A stretch of DNA of 64,000 nucleotides from Psychroserpens luteolus (GTDB lineage: Bacteria > Bacteroidota > Bacteroidia > Flavobacteriales > Flavobacteriaceae): assembly GCF_021032705.1 (NCBI RefSeq), contig NZ_JAHVXI010000003.1, positions 300,042 to 364,041 of the forward strand. The letters run 5' to 3'. Each line of letters begins with the position of its first letter. The stretch's first letter is position 1. The notes beneath the pieces are model-generated. The model was not told where the DNA came from. It did no database searches and worked only from the letters and a program-made list of their open reading frames with translations. Shown piece after piece: positions 50,824 to 58,901 of this stretch. The translations under genes were made by a program, and so were the position numbers.

Positions 50824-51861
50824 ATGAAAGTTAAACTTGTTGCTTTATCCCTCACCCTTGTTGGGTCTTGCGCAACACTTAGACATACCGAAAAAATAGA
50901 ACAACTCAAAGAGAGTATCTATTTTGAAGATACCGAAACGGTCCAATCTTACCTCAATACAATTACCGAAGACGAATTAAAGACCCACGTTTATGCGTTT
51001 TCTTCAGATGATTTTAAAGGCAGAAGAGCCGGAGAACCAGGACATCATAAAGCTTCAAAATTTATTAAAGATTATTATATCAACGAAAACATAAAATCGC
51101 CTTTAGGCTCAAAATATTACCAGCAAATTCCTGAATCTTACTTTTCTGAAGGCATCAAAGACTCTCAAAATGTTATCGCCTATATTGAAGGTAGCGAGTT
51201 TCCAGATGAAGTAATCATTATATCTGCACATTCAGATCATGAAGGGTATAACGATACCGAAATCTTTAATGGCGCCGACGATAATGGCTCAGGAACAGCA
51301 GCTGTCATGGAAATGGCTCAAGCGTTCAAAACAGCTGTTAACGAAGGTAATAGACCTAAACGTAGCGTTGTGTTTTTGCACCTTACTGGCGAAGAGGTAG
51401 GACTTACCGGATCGAGATATTATACGCAATACCCTGTATTTTCAATGGCAAATACTGTGGCCAATCTCAATATAGACATGATTGGTCGTGTCGACGATTC
51501 TCATATTGATAACGAAAATTACTTATACCTTATTGGCGCAGATCGATTAAGTACAGAACTACACTATATTTCAGAAGAAGCTAATAACGAATTTACCAAT
51601 CTCGAATTGGATTATAGACTCAATAGCGATAATGATCCTAATCGCTATTACTATAGGTCAGATCATTATAATTTTGCACAAAAAGGCGTTCCTGTGATTT
51701 TTTATTTTAATGGTGAACATGAAGACTATCATGAACCTACAGATACACCTGAGAAAATAAATTATGCCCTTCTTGCAAAACGTACAAAACTGATATTTGC
51801 AACAGCTTGGTATTTAGCAAATTCAGAAAATAGAATCATCGTAGACAAAGAGGTTTATTAA
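50824..51861 (+). CDS. M28 family zinc aminopeptidase, short form
   Basis: A 345-residue lipoprotein (lipobox LVGSC). Zinc ligands of family M28 are all present: His and Asp in SAHSDHEG, Asp in GADDNGSG, catalytic Glu in TGEEVGL, Asp in NIDMIGR and His in RSDHYNF. It lacks the roughly 180-residue segment with the protease-associated (PA) domain that the next gene has between the N-terminal part and the catalytic domain. It cleaves N-terminal residues from peptides in the periplasm or on the surface. Paralogue of the downstream gene. Confidence 0.9.
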   Translation: MKVKLVALSLTLVGSCATLRHTEKIEQLKESIYFEDTETVQSYLNTITEDELKTHVYAFSSDDFKGRRAGEPGHHKASKFIKDYYINENIKSPLGSKYYQQIPESYFSEGIKDSQNVIAYIEGSEFPDEVIIISAHSDHEGYNDTEIFNGADDNGSGTAAVMEMAQAFKTAVNEGNRPKRSVVFLHLTGEEVGLTGSRYYTQYPVFSMANTVANLNIDMIGRVDDSHIDNENYLYLIGADRLSTELHYISEEANNEFTNLELDYRLNSDNDPNRYYYRSDHYNFAQKGVPVIFYFNGEHEDYHEPTDTPEKINYALLAKRTKLIFATAWYLANSENRIIVDKEVY

Positions 51862-51956
51862 GCTGTTAAATTTTGCTTAAAGACTAACTGCTCATATCAA
51901 AAGTCACCAAGAATTTTCGTAATATTAGCCTTGCAAAACTAAGTAACACTTAAATA

Positions 51957-53537
51957 ATGAAGACTACATTCAAAATTTTAGCTGCTACCTTACTCTTGGT
52001 AAGTTGTGGTAGTTCAAATCAAAACACAAAAAAACAAGCCGAAAACAAACCTCCTGCAGACCCAACAGAATATGGAAACACCATCACTTCAGATGAGTTA
52101 AAAGAAATGCTCTACACTTATGCTTCAGATGAATTTGAAGGTCGTGAAACTGGAGAGCCAGGGCAAAAAAAAGCTGTAAATTATCTTAAAGAACAATATA
52201 TGAAAATGGGTATTCCTTCTCCTCTATCTGGAGATGACTATTTTCAAGAAGTACCACTTCAAAAGCAAAAATCTCCAGAAGCCATGCTAAAGGTTAAAGG
52301 AACCAGTTTTGAGCAATTTACAGATTTTCTTATTCTAGGATCTTCTGAAACAGAAACCATAGATATGTCTAATATCGTGTATGTTGGCTATGGTATTGAT
52401 GCCGAAAACTACTCAAATTATTCAGGATTGGATGTAAAAGGTAAGATTGTATTAGCGAAATCTGGTGAGCCTAAAAATGCAGATGGGACCTATGTTACCA
52501 CAGGAACCTCTGAAGAAACTAAATGGAGTTCTGGTAGAGGATCGTTGTCTTCAAAAAGAGATGCTGCCAAAGACAATGGCGCCAAAGCTTTATTCTACCT
52601 AGAACCAGCGCTTTTCGAAAGATATGCCAATTATTTTCGTGCCGTTGCCGAGTCTGGCCAAGCTGGTAGAATTTCATTAAAATCTAATGACCCTTCTACG
52701 CTATTTATGATGATTAACGAAGATCTTGCTAAGGCATTATTCGCAAATATCAACGATGATGATCAACCAAAAAACATAGCATCATCTGTCACTCTTGATA
52801 TTAAAAGTCAATCAGAGCAAGTCGAATCTGAAAATGTTGTTGCCTTTATCAGAGGAACAGAAAAACCAGATGAGATCCTAGTAATTTCAGCGCATTTAGA
52901 TCATGAAGGTGTTAAAGACGGTAAAGTCTATAATGGAGCCGATGATGACGGTTCTGGAACAGTAGCTATTTTAGAAATCGCCGAAGCCTTTAAAACTGCA
53001 GCAGATAATGGCGATGGTCCAAAACGTTCTATCCTTTTTCTGCATGTTACTGGAGAGGAAAAAGGTCTGTTAGGTTCTAGACATTACTCAGATAACGATC
53101 CAATATTTCCTTTAAAAAATACAGTGGCCGATTTAAACATTGACATGATTGGTCGTACAGATCCTAAGCGTACTGGAGATAGAAACTATATTTATCTAAT
53201 TGGTAGTGACAAATTAAGTACCGAATTGCATAACCTTTCAGAAGAGGTTAATACCAAGTATACAAATATTGAATTGGATTATACATATAACGATGAGAAT
53301 GATCCAAACCGCTTTTACTACAGAAGTGACCACTATAACTTTGCAAAGAATAATATTCCTGTAATTTTCTATTTCAATGGGACACATGATGATTATCACC
53401 AACCAACTGATACACCAGATAAAATCGAATACGATTTGTTAGAGAATAGAACACGTTTAGTGTTTTATACGGCTTGGGAAGTTGCCAATCGTGATGCAAG
53501 ACTTATAGTAGACAAAGCAGAAACAGAAAGCGAGTAA
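51957..53537 (+). CDS. M28 family zinc aminopeptidase with PA domain
   Basis: A 526-residue lipoprotein (LLLVSCGSS). It has an N-terminal region (TSDELKEMLYTYASDEFEGRETGEPGQKKAVNYL), a PA domain (about 125-270; NIVYVGYGIDAENYSNYSGLDVKGKIVLAKSGEP) and the M28 catalytic domain with SAHLDHEG, GADDDGSG, TGEEKGL, NIDMIGR and RSDHYNF. Peptidase for dipeptides or oligopeptides outside the cytoplasm. It follows its short paralogue by 95 bases; the two share long identical stretches in the catalytic domain. Confidence 0.92.
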   Translation: MKTTFKILAATLLLVSCGSSNQNTKKQAENKPPADPTEYGNTITSDELKEMLYTYASDEFEGRETGEPGQKKAVNYLKEQYMKMGIPSPLSGDDYFQEVPLQKQKSPEAMLKVKGTSFEQFTDFLILGSSETETIDMSNIVYVGYGIDAENYSNYSGLDVKGKIVLAKSGEPKNADGTYVTTGTSEETKWSSGRGSLSSKRDAAKDNGAKALFYLEPALFERYANYFRAVAESGQAGRISLKSNDPSTLFMMINEDLAKALFANINDDDQPKNIASSVTLDIKSQSEQVESENVVAFIRGTEKPDEILVISAHLDHEGVKDGKVYNGADDDGSGTVAILEIAEAFKTAADNGDGPKRSILFLHVTGEEKGLLGSRHYSDNDPIFPLKNTVADLNIDMIGRTDPKRTGDRNYIYLIGSDKLSTELHNLSEEVNTKYTNIELDYTYNDENDPNRFYYRSDHYNFAKNNIPVIFYFNGTHDDYHQPTDTPDKIEYDLLENRTRLVFYTAWEVANRDARLIVDKAETESE

Positions 53538-53545
53538 TTTACTTT

Positions 53546-53623
53546 GGGCGTTACCCTAAAGGGTCGCGCTATCCACTATATCTTTTTGTATACAAAAAGG
53601 ATGTCGTTACTATCGCTAACGCA
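53546..53623. repeat. Intergenic palindromic repeat element (REP-like)
   Basis: Starts GGGCGTTACCCTAAAGGG and ends TATCGCTAACGCA; the ends GCGTTA/TAACGC pair, and the centre CTTTTTGTATACAAAAAG (53582-53599) is an 18-bp perfect palindrome. I recall very similar extragenic units dispersed in flavobacterial genomes. Only this copy is seen in the window. Confidence 0.6.
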
Positions 53624-53627
53624 TAAT

Positions 53628-53668
53628 AAAGGCTCAAGAGAAATTTTTAATTATCTTGAGCCTTTCTT
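53628..53668 (+). terminator. Terminator upstream of the sterol-desaturase-like gene
   Basis: AAAGGCTCAAGA, 14-base loop, TCTTGAGCCTTTCTTT: 12-bp stem plus T-rich tail. It ends transcription of the M28 peptidase gene and excludes the in-frame ATG at 53656 as a start for the next gene. Confidence 0.85.
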
Positions 53669-53685
53669 TATATAACCAATATAGT

Positions 53686-54822
53686 ATGAGTGAAACTAAA
53701 CGATTAAAAATTGGCGAAGGAAAAATTAGTGGTTACCTCTCTATTTTTCTAGCTATTGTATCCCTAGGATTTGTCATCTGTGCCTATTTCCCAGATGTAT
53801 TTACAACTAAAGATTTTAGAGATATCTACAATCCGCAAATCGTAAAATGGTCCATTCTTGCAGTATTGATTTTGTCTTTTATTTTCGCCTTTACTAGCCT
53901 TATTTTGAGTAAAAAAAAGCGTTATGGCTTTATATCAACTATTATCATTGCAGCTACCATTCTATTAGGCTCGGCCTTGCCAGAAGGTACTAGCATTCAA
54001 GATAAAGCGTTTACTATTGGCTTAGACTGGTTACTAATTGATGTTTTGGTATCTGCTATCGTGTTTATTCCAATTGAACTCTTTTTACCTAAACGTTCTA
54101 ATCAGTCAAAATTTCATAGTGAATGGCGCACAGATTTGGTTTACTTCATCGTGAGTCATTTATTTATACAAATGATAGGTGTAATCGTTCAATTTCCGGC
54201 TGTGACCATGTTTAAAAATATTGGTTTAGAAGGGTTTCAGAACACGATTCAATCCATTCCATTTTTACCACAATTATTTGTAGCATTATTAGTATCAGAC
54301 CTATTTCAATATACAGCGCATTATGTCTTTCATAAAGTTCCATATCTATGGCGTTTTCATGCCGTACATCACTCTACAAAAAACCTTGATTGGCTCGCTG
54401 GTTCACGAACACACTTTTTCGATTTGGTAGTCGTTAGAGCAATGTCGTTCATACCAATATATGTTTGTGGTTTTGATAGCTCAGTTTTTTTCACCTATAT
54501 CGTAATTGTATCCTTCCAAGCCGTGCTAGCACATGCCAATACGCGAATTAATTTTGGGTTCTTAAAATACATATTTGTCACACCACAATACCATCATTGG
54601 CATCATTCCGATGATCCAAAAGCATATGATAAAAACTTTGCGATTCATTTCCCGTTTATCGATATGATTTTTGGCACTTACTATCCTATAGGCAATGATT
54701 GGCCTGAAGGTACAGGATTAGGAGATGTAAAATACCCTAAAGGTTTTGCAAGGCAATTTGTCTATCCTTTTGTAAAAAATCCGCAAGAACATCACAACTT
54801 AAAAGATCCAAGTGAACGCTAA
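53686..54822 (+). CDS. Sterol desaturase/fatty acid hydroxylase family membrane protein
   Basis: A 378-residue membrane protein. The histidine clusters of the di-iron family are visible: HYVFHKVPYLWRFHAVHHSTKNLDW, then HANTRINFG, then TPQYHHWHHSDDP with NFAIHFPFIDMIFGTYY. Two extra membrane helices precede the enzymatic part. It would oxidise a lipid or sterol-like substrate with oxygen. The start is set at ATG 53686 because an earlier one lies in a terminator. Confidence 0.88.
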   Translation: MSETKRLKIGEGKISGYLSIFLAIVSLGFVICAYFPDVFTTKDFRDIYNPQIVKWSILAVLILSFIFAFTSLILSKKKRYGFISTIIIAATILLGSALPEGTSIQDKAFTIGLDWLLIDVLVSAIVFIPIELFLPKRSNQSKFHSEWRTDLVYFIVSHLFIQMIGVIVQFPAVTMFKNIGLEGFQNTIQSIPFLPQLFVALLVSDLFQYTAHYVFHKVPYLWRFHAVHHSTKNLDWLAGSRTHFFDLVVVRAMSFIPIYVCGFDSSVFFTYIVIVSFQAVLAHANTRINFGFLKYIFVTPQYHHWHHSDDPKAYDKNFAIHFPFIDMIFGTYYPIGNDWPEGTGLGDVKYPKGFARQFVYPFVKNPQEHHNLKDPSER

Positions 54823-54937
54823 TACACATTCAACTCATCTAAAACTACAATAGATTGATAATTATTTTAAAAAAAATCTTTGTAGTAAAACTGAAATAAA
54901 GTACATTTGCAAACGCATTACAAAATGCACAACACAT

Positions 54938-55012
54938 GGTGGTTGTAGCTCAGTTGGTTAGAGCATTGGTTTGTGGTACCAAGGGTCGTGGGTTCGAATC
55001 CCATCATCCACC
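54938..55012 (+). tRNA. tRNA-His (anticodon GTG)
   Basis: A full cloverleaf: G-1 at 54938, acceptor GTGGTTG paired with CATCCAC (one T-T mismatch), D-arm AGCTCAGTTGGTTAGAGC, anticodon arm TTGGT-TTGTGGT-ACCAA with anticodon GTG, T-arm GTGGG-TTCGAAT-CCCAT and discriminator C73 opposite G-1. The extra 5' G is the identity mark of tRNA-His. CCA is not encoded. Confidence 0.97.
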
Positions 55013-55020
55013 CAAAAATA

Positions 55021-55052
55021 AAAGTCTTTAGAATATTCTAAAGACTTTTTTT
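55021..55052 (+). terminator. Terminator of tRNA-His
   Basis: A perfect palindrome AAAGTCTTTAGAAT/ATTCTAAAGACTTT (55021-55048) followed by TTTTT. It also lies just behind the convergent bshB1 gene and can serve both strands. Confidence 0.9.
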
Positions 55053-55070
55053 GTACACCTATTTTAAGTT

Positions 55071-55787
55071 TTATTTTAAATCAAACAAGCTATCTACAGC
55101 CACATAACGCTCTACATTAAAGCCTTCGGCATATTCTGTTCCAATGAGTCGTCCTAAGTCTCTAGCTCTATATTTAATACTATCTGTAAAGTTTTTACTC
55201 GAAATTGGCGTTTGTGGTTCGTCACTATTAGGATCATAAAATTGTGTCTTATAGGCTAAAACAGATTCCATTTTTGTATCGATATGGCTTGAAATATCTA
55301 CGGCAAAATCTGGTTCTAAATTCTTCCATTGTATATAATGATACACTTGTTTTGGTCGCCACTTTTCCTGAGGTGCTCCATCTAAAATTGTTTCAATCTT
55401 AACTAAACCACTTAAAAAACAAGCATCGCTAACAAGCTTACTGCCTTTACCATGATCGATATGTCTATCATCAAACGCATTACATAAAACAATATCTGGT
55501 TGATATTTGCGTACCATTTTAATAATTTCTAATTGGTGTTTTTTATCATTAATAAAAAAGCCATCAGCAAAACTTAAATTCTCTCTAACGGTAACACCTA
55601 ATATTTTTGCTGCATCACGCGCTTCTACATCTCTAGTTTCTGCTGTGCCACGTGTACCTAATTCGCCACGTGTTAGATCAATAATACCAACTTTTTTTCC
55701 GTTAGCGACTTCTTTAGCGACTGTTCCACCACAGCCTAATTCTACATCATCTGGATGTGCACCAAATGCCAATATATCTAGTTTCAT
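55071..55787 (-). CDS. bshB1: Bacillithiol biosynthesis deacetylase BshB1
   Basis: A 238-residue member of the PIG-L/LmbE deacetylases. Zinc-binding AHPDDVELGCGG near the N-terminus, TRGELGTRGT, and the second motif DDRHIDHGKGS. The ELGTRGTAETR segment is characteristic of BshB1, which removes acetate from N-acetylglucosaminyl-malate in the synthesis of bacillithiol, the low-molecular-weight thiol of Firmicutes and many Bacteroidota. Single gene, converging on the tRNA-His terminator. Confidence 0.92.
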   Translation of the reverse strand: MKLDILAFGAHPDDVELGCGGTVAKEVANGKKVGIIDLTRGELGTRGTAETRDVEARDAAKILGVTVRENLSFADGFFINDKKHQLEIIKMVRKYQPDIVLCNAFDDRHIDHGKGSKLVSDACFLSGLVKIETILDGAPQEKWRPKQVYHYIQWKNLEPDFAVDISSHIDTKMESVLAYKTQFYDPNSDEPQTPISSKNFTDSIKYRARDLGRLIGTEYAEGFNVERYVAVDSLFDLK

Positions 55788-55830
55788 ATATTAAATTTAA
55801 TTATCTGCAAATTACAAATTCCAACAGAAT

Positions 55831-56721
55831 TTATAAGTTCCACGCCTGTTGTTCTTTATCTGATAAAAAAGTCCAAGCTACTACTCTACTTATTTTATTA
55901 CCCAAAGACAAGTCCAATACCTCAATTTTTGTAGCACCCAATTTATGCAATGACGCTTTCATAGATTTGATGTGCTCCTTTTTTGAGACTAAACTTGTGT
56001 ACCAAAAACAATTGGTTTTTAGCTGAGAACTTTGATATAGGAAATTATGTAAAAATGCTTTCTCTCCTCCTGGATACCATAACTCTTGGGCTGTTCCGCT
56101 AAAATTTCTAATACTTTTATCGCCTTTTTTTCCAAGCCCTTTTAGCTTACGTTGTGTGCTTTCTGTGGCTTCTGCTTCGTTCTTATAAAATGGAGGATTA
56201 CATAAGGTCGCTGTTATCTTTTCCGAAGTATCAATAACACCATCCAATATAGATTGTTTATGCTCCTGAAATCGTAAGGCAATAGAATTATTCAGCTTAT
56301 TTTTATCAATAATCCTTTGAGCGTTCTTTAATGCAGGCTTATCAATTTCCGAAGCTATAAAGTGCCATCCATATTCTGCATGTCCTAACAACGGATAAAT
56401 GCAAGTAGCACCAGTTCCTATGTCTAATACAGTGCTATTCTTTTCTAAGCCTGATGCTAATAATAGATCGTTCAGTAAATGAATGTATTCCACACGTCCT
56501 GGGATTGGCGGACATAAATGTTCATCGGGAAATTCCCAATAGTCAATACCATAATACAACTTCAACAAAGCAGTATTCAGCGCTTTAACAGCTTTGGGAT
56601 TAGCAAAATCAACCGTTTCATTTCCAAAGTTGTTTTTAAAAACAAACGCCTCTAATTCAGGTGAATTCGCCTTTAAAACTTCAAAATTATAACCCTTAGA
56701 ATGTTTGTTATGTTTATGCAA
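55831..56721 (-). CDS. rlmF: 23S rRNA (adenine1618-N6)-methyltransferase RlmF
   Basis: A 296-residue methyltransferase. It starts with the family's HKHNKHSKGYNFE segment, has the SAM-binding motif LDIGTGATCIYPLLG and the N6-adenine catalytic motif NPPFYKN, and closes with SLVSKKEHIKSMKASLHKLGA. It methylates A1618 of 23S rRNA. Its start overlaps the trans-sulfuration gene by eight bases. Confidence 0.92.
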   Translation of the reverse strand: MHKHNKHSKGYNFEVLKANSPELEAFVFKNNFGNETVDFANPKAVKALNTALLKLYYGIDYWEFPDEHLCPPIPGRVEYIHLLNDLLLASGLEKNSTVLDIGTGATCIYPLLGHAEYGWHFIASEIDKPALKNAQRIIDKNKLNNSIALRFQEHKQSILDGVIDTSEKITATLCNPPFYKNEAEATESTQRKLKGLGKKGDKSIRNFSGTAQELWYPGGEKAFLHNFLYQSSQLKTNCFWYTSLVSKKEHIKSMKASLHKLGATKIEVLDLSLGNKISRVVAWTFLSDKEQQAWNL

Positions 56722-57880
56722 ACGATGCGATTTTAGTTTTAGCTATAGCTTGCTTGATATCATTCTTTAGATCTTTAAAGTTTTCAATACCTACCGAGAA
56801 ACGTATGAGTTGGTTACTGATACCAACAGCATCACGCTGTTCTTGTGTAAGTAATGCGTGTGAAGTTTCCGAAGGCAACAGCATTGTACTTTCAACTCCT
56901 GCCAAACTCATAGAAGATTTGATCAAATGCAACTGCTTCTGAAATGCCATAGCGTCTATTCCTTCAACCAATTCAAAGGATAGCATCGCACCAAAATCAT
57001 GCATTTGTGCTTTAGCCAATTGGTGTTGTGGATGACTTTTTAAACCTGGATAATACACTGTGGCTATATCTTCATGTTTATCTAAAAAACGAGCCAACTT
57101 CTTGGCATTTTTTGTTTGCGCTTTTACACGGAGTGCCAAAGTTTTCATACTGCGTTCTAACATCCAAACCGTCATATCACTTAAACTTCCTCCTAAATTT
57201 TTAGAGACATTCCAAATCCGATCCATATGTTCTTGAGTACTAGCAACTGCTCCTGCAAGAATATCACTATGACCTCCCAAGTATTTTGTTGCCGAATGCA
57301 TCACCACATCAATACCAAAGTCTAATGGATTTTGGTTCACAGGACTAGCAAATGTGTTATCAATGGTAGAAATAATACCTCTAGATCTCGCTAAATTAGC
57401 AATGGCTTTTATATCGGTAATCGTTAACAACGGATTAGACGGTGTTTCGATATGAATCACTTTGGTATTTGACTGAATCGCTGCTTCAAAATCAGAAACT
57501 GCGTAACCATCTGTAAAGGTGTATTCGATTCCGTATTTGTGAAACTCCTCGCGAATAAAATTACTTGTTCCGCCATACAATGTGTTTTGTACTACAATAT
57601 GATCTCCTTTTTGTAAAAAGGCTAAAAACATATGGCTAATAGCTGCCATTCCGCTTCCAAAAATCATGGCAGCTTCAGCACGCTCTAATGCCGCTATTTT
57701 TTTTGATAAGTATTCTTGATTTGGTGTATTGAAATATCGTGGATACCGCTTTACATCTACATTATCAAACTCATAAGACGTCGATAAGTACATTGGTGAT
57801 ATGGCACCTTTAAATTGCTCATCTTTAATTTCACCAACATGTGTACAAATGGTATGTATACCTAGTTTCTTCTTTGACAT
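56714..57880 (-). CDS. PLP-dependent trans-sulfuration enzyme (cystathionine synthase/lyase family)
   Basis: A 388-residue enzyme of the Cys/Met metabolism PLP family: AAMIFGSGMAAIS near residue 70, HIETPSNPLLTITD, the PLP-binding lysine in HSATKYLGGHSDILAGA, and SLAGVESTMLLPSETSHALL near the end. The family includes cystathionine gamma-synthase, beta- and gamma-lyase and methionine gamma-lyase, and the sequence does not decide among them. First gene of a pair with rlmF. Confidence 0.9.
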   Translation of the reverse strand: MSKKKLGIHTICTHVGEIKDEQFKGAISPMYLSTSYEFDNVDVKRYPRYFNTPNQEYLSKKIAALERAEAAMIFGSGMAAISHMFLAFLQKGDHIVVQNTLYGGTSNFIREEFHKYGIEYTFTDGYAVSDFEAAIQSNTKVIHIETPSNPLLTITDIKAIANLARSRGIISTIDNTFASPVNQNPLDFGIDVVMHSATKYLGGHSDILAGAVASTQEHMDRIWNVSKNLGGSLSDMTVWMLERSMKTLALRVKAQTKNAKKLARFLDKHEDIATVYYPGLKSHPQHQLAKAQMHDFGAMLSFELVEGIDAMAFQKQLHLIKSSMSLAGVESTMLLPSETSHALLTQEQRDAVGISNQLIRFSVGIENFKDLKNDIKQAIAKTKIASFA

Positions 57881-57951
57881 AAACTTCTAATTTGTAAACT
57901 CTAAATTTACGAAAAGAACGTCAAAAAATTATTGATATACTATAGTTTTAA

Positions 57952-58767
57952 TCAATTGGAAATAATAAGCCGCTTATTGGATATTCCAGCTTTTGTTGTA
58001 ACTCTAACAATATAGGTTCCTTTTGAAATAGTAGACACTGGTATTTTTAGGATTCCTGACGTATTCGGTTTTAAGTTTTTCCAATGTTTCACTTTTTTAC
58101 CTAAAATACTGTACAAACGAATATCTTGTACCTCAATAGAATTTGCAGTTTTAATCTTTAATTCCTTGGTTGATGAAATATAATTGATCTCTGTTTTTTC
58201 CTTATCAAAATCGTTAACAGACAACTGGTCATTTGCAAAGGCCATTGCATTAACATCATTAGTAAATGTAATATAGAAACGGTTTAAATGCTCACCATAA
58301 GACATGACTTCTACTAAACTGTTATTTGAAATCGAAGTGACACTGCCATCCAGTGCGTCATAAATATAAACATCTATCGAATGCTCAAAGTTTTCTAATC
58401 CTAATAATGAAAACTCCACATCTCCAGCATTTGACAAAAATAAACCTAAAGGATAGGTTTTGCTTTCATGAAATGCACCAACACCTTGAATAACATAGCG
58501 ATTGTGATCAATAATCCAATTACAGTCGTTACTATAATTGTCAATGTTTTGCGCATCATAACCATAATCGAACCCATCAGTGGCTGCATTATCTGGTGTA
58601 AATCCTAGCAATAAATGTCGCGTATATCCCAAAGGAGTGGTTATATCAATTCGAACACGTTGGACTTGAGAATTCACCGTTGGTGAATCATTAGTGGAAG
58701 TAGCATGCATAGACTTTGATGATAAACAAAGCAGCATAGCCAAACAGAAGTAGGTAAACGTTTTCAT
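57952..58767 (-). CDS. T9SS-sorted protein, stand-alone copy of the giant protein's C-terminal module
   Basis: A 271-residue secreted protein (signal peptide FTYFCLAMLLCLSSKSMHA). From about residue 35 it aligns along its whole length with the last 250 residues of the giant protein encoded upstream: QVQRVRIDITTPLGYTRHLLLGF against DVQRVRLDFTTVEGAVRHLLLGF, and QGVGAFHESKTYPLGLFL against QGVGDFDDSKQYPLVVYV. The end is a type A T9SS sorting domain (LYSILGKKVKHWKNL...GTYIVRV...KRLIISN). It arose by duplication; its role may be to modulate or anchor the giant surface protein. Confidence 0.82.
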   Translation of the reverse strand: MKTFTYFCLAMLLCLSSKSMHATSTNDSPTVNSQVQRVRIDITTPLGYTRHLLLGFTPDNAATDGFDYGYDAQNIDNYSNDCNWIIDHNRYVIQGVGAFHESKTYPLGLFLSNAGDVEFSLLGLENFEHSIDVYIYDALDGSVTSISNNSLVEVMSYGEHLNRFYITFTNDVNAMAFANDQLSVNDFDKEKTEINYISSTKELKIKTANSIEVQDIRLYSILGKKVKHWKNLKPNTSGILKIPVSTISKGTYIVRVTTKAGISNKRLIISN

Positions 58768-58833
58768 TACATTAGGGCTTTAATGAAAATATTAGTTTTA
58801 GTTAAGCGCCAATGTAATAATTAAACATCAAAA

Positions 58834-58879
58834 AATCCATTAAATGCATAAATATTCGATGAAATGCATTTAATGGATT
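58834..58879 (-). terminator. Terminator of the giant T9SS protein gene
   Basis: AATCCATTAAATGCAT and its perfect complement ATGCATTTAATGGATT (16 bp) with a 14-base loop; TTTTTG follows on the minus strand. It lies 22 bases past the stop of the giant gene and separates it from its small paralogue. Confidence 0.82.
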
Positions 58880-58901
58880 AAAAATTGTAAGATTTCTTTT
58901 A

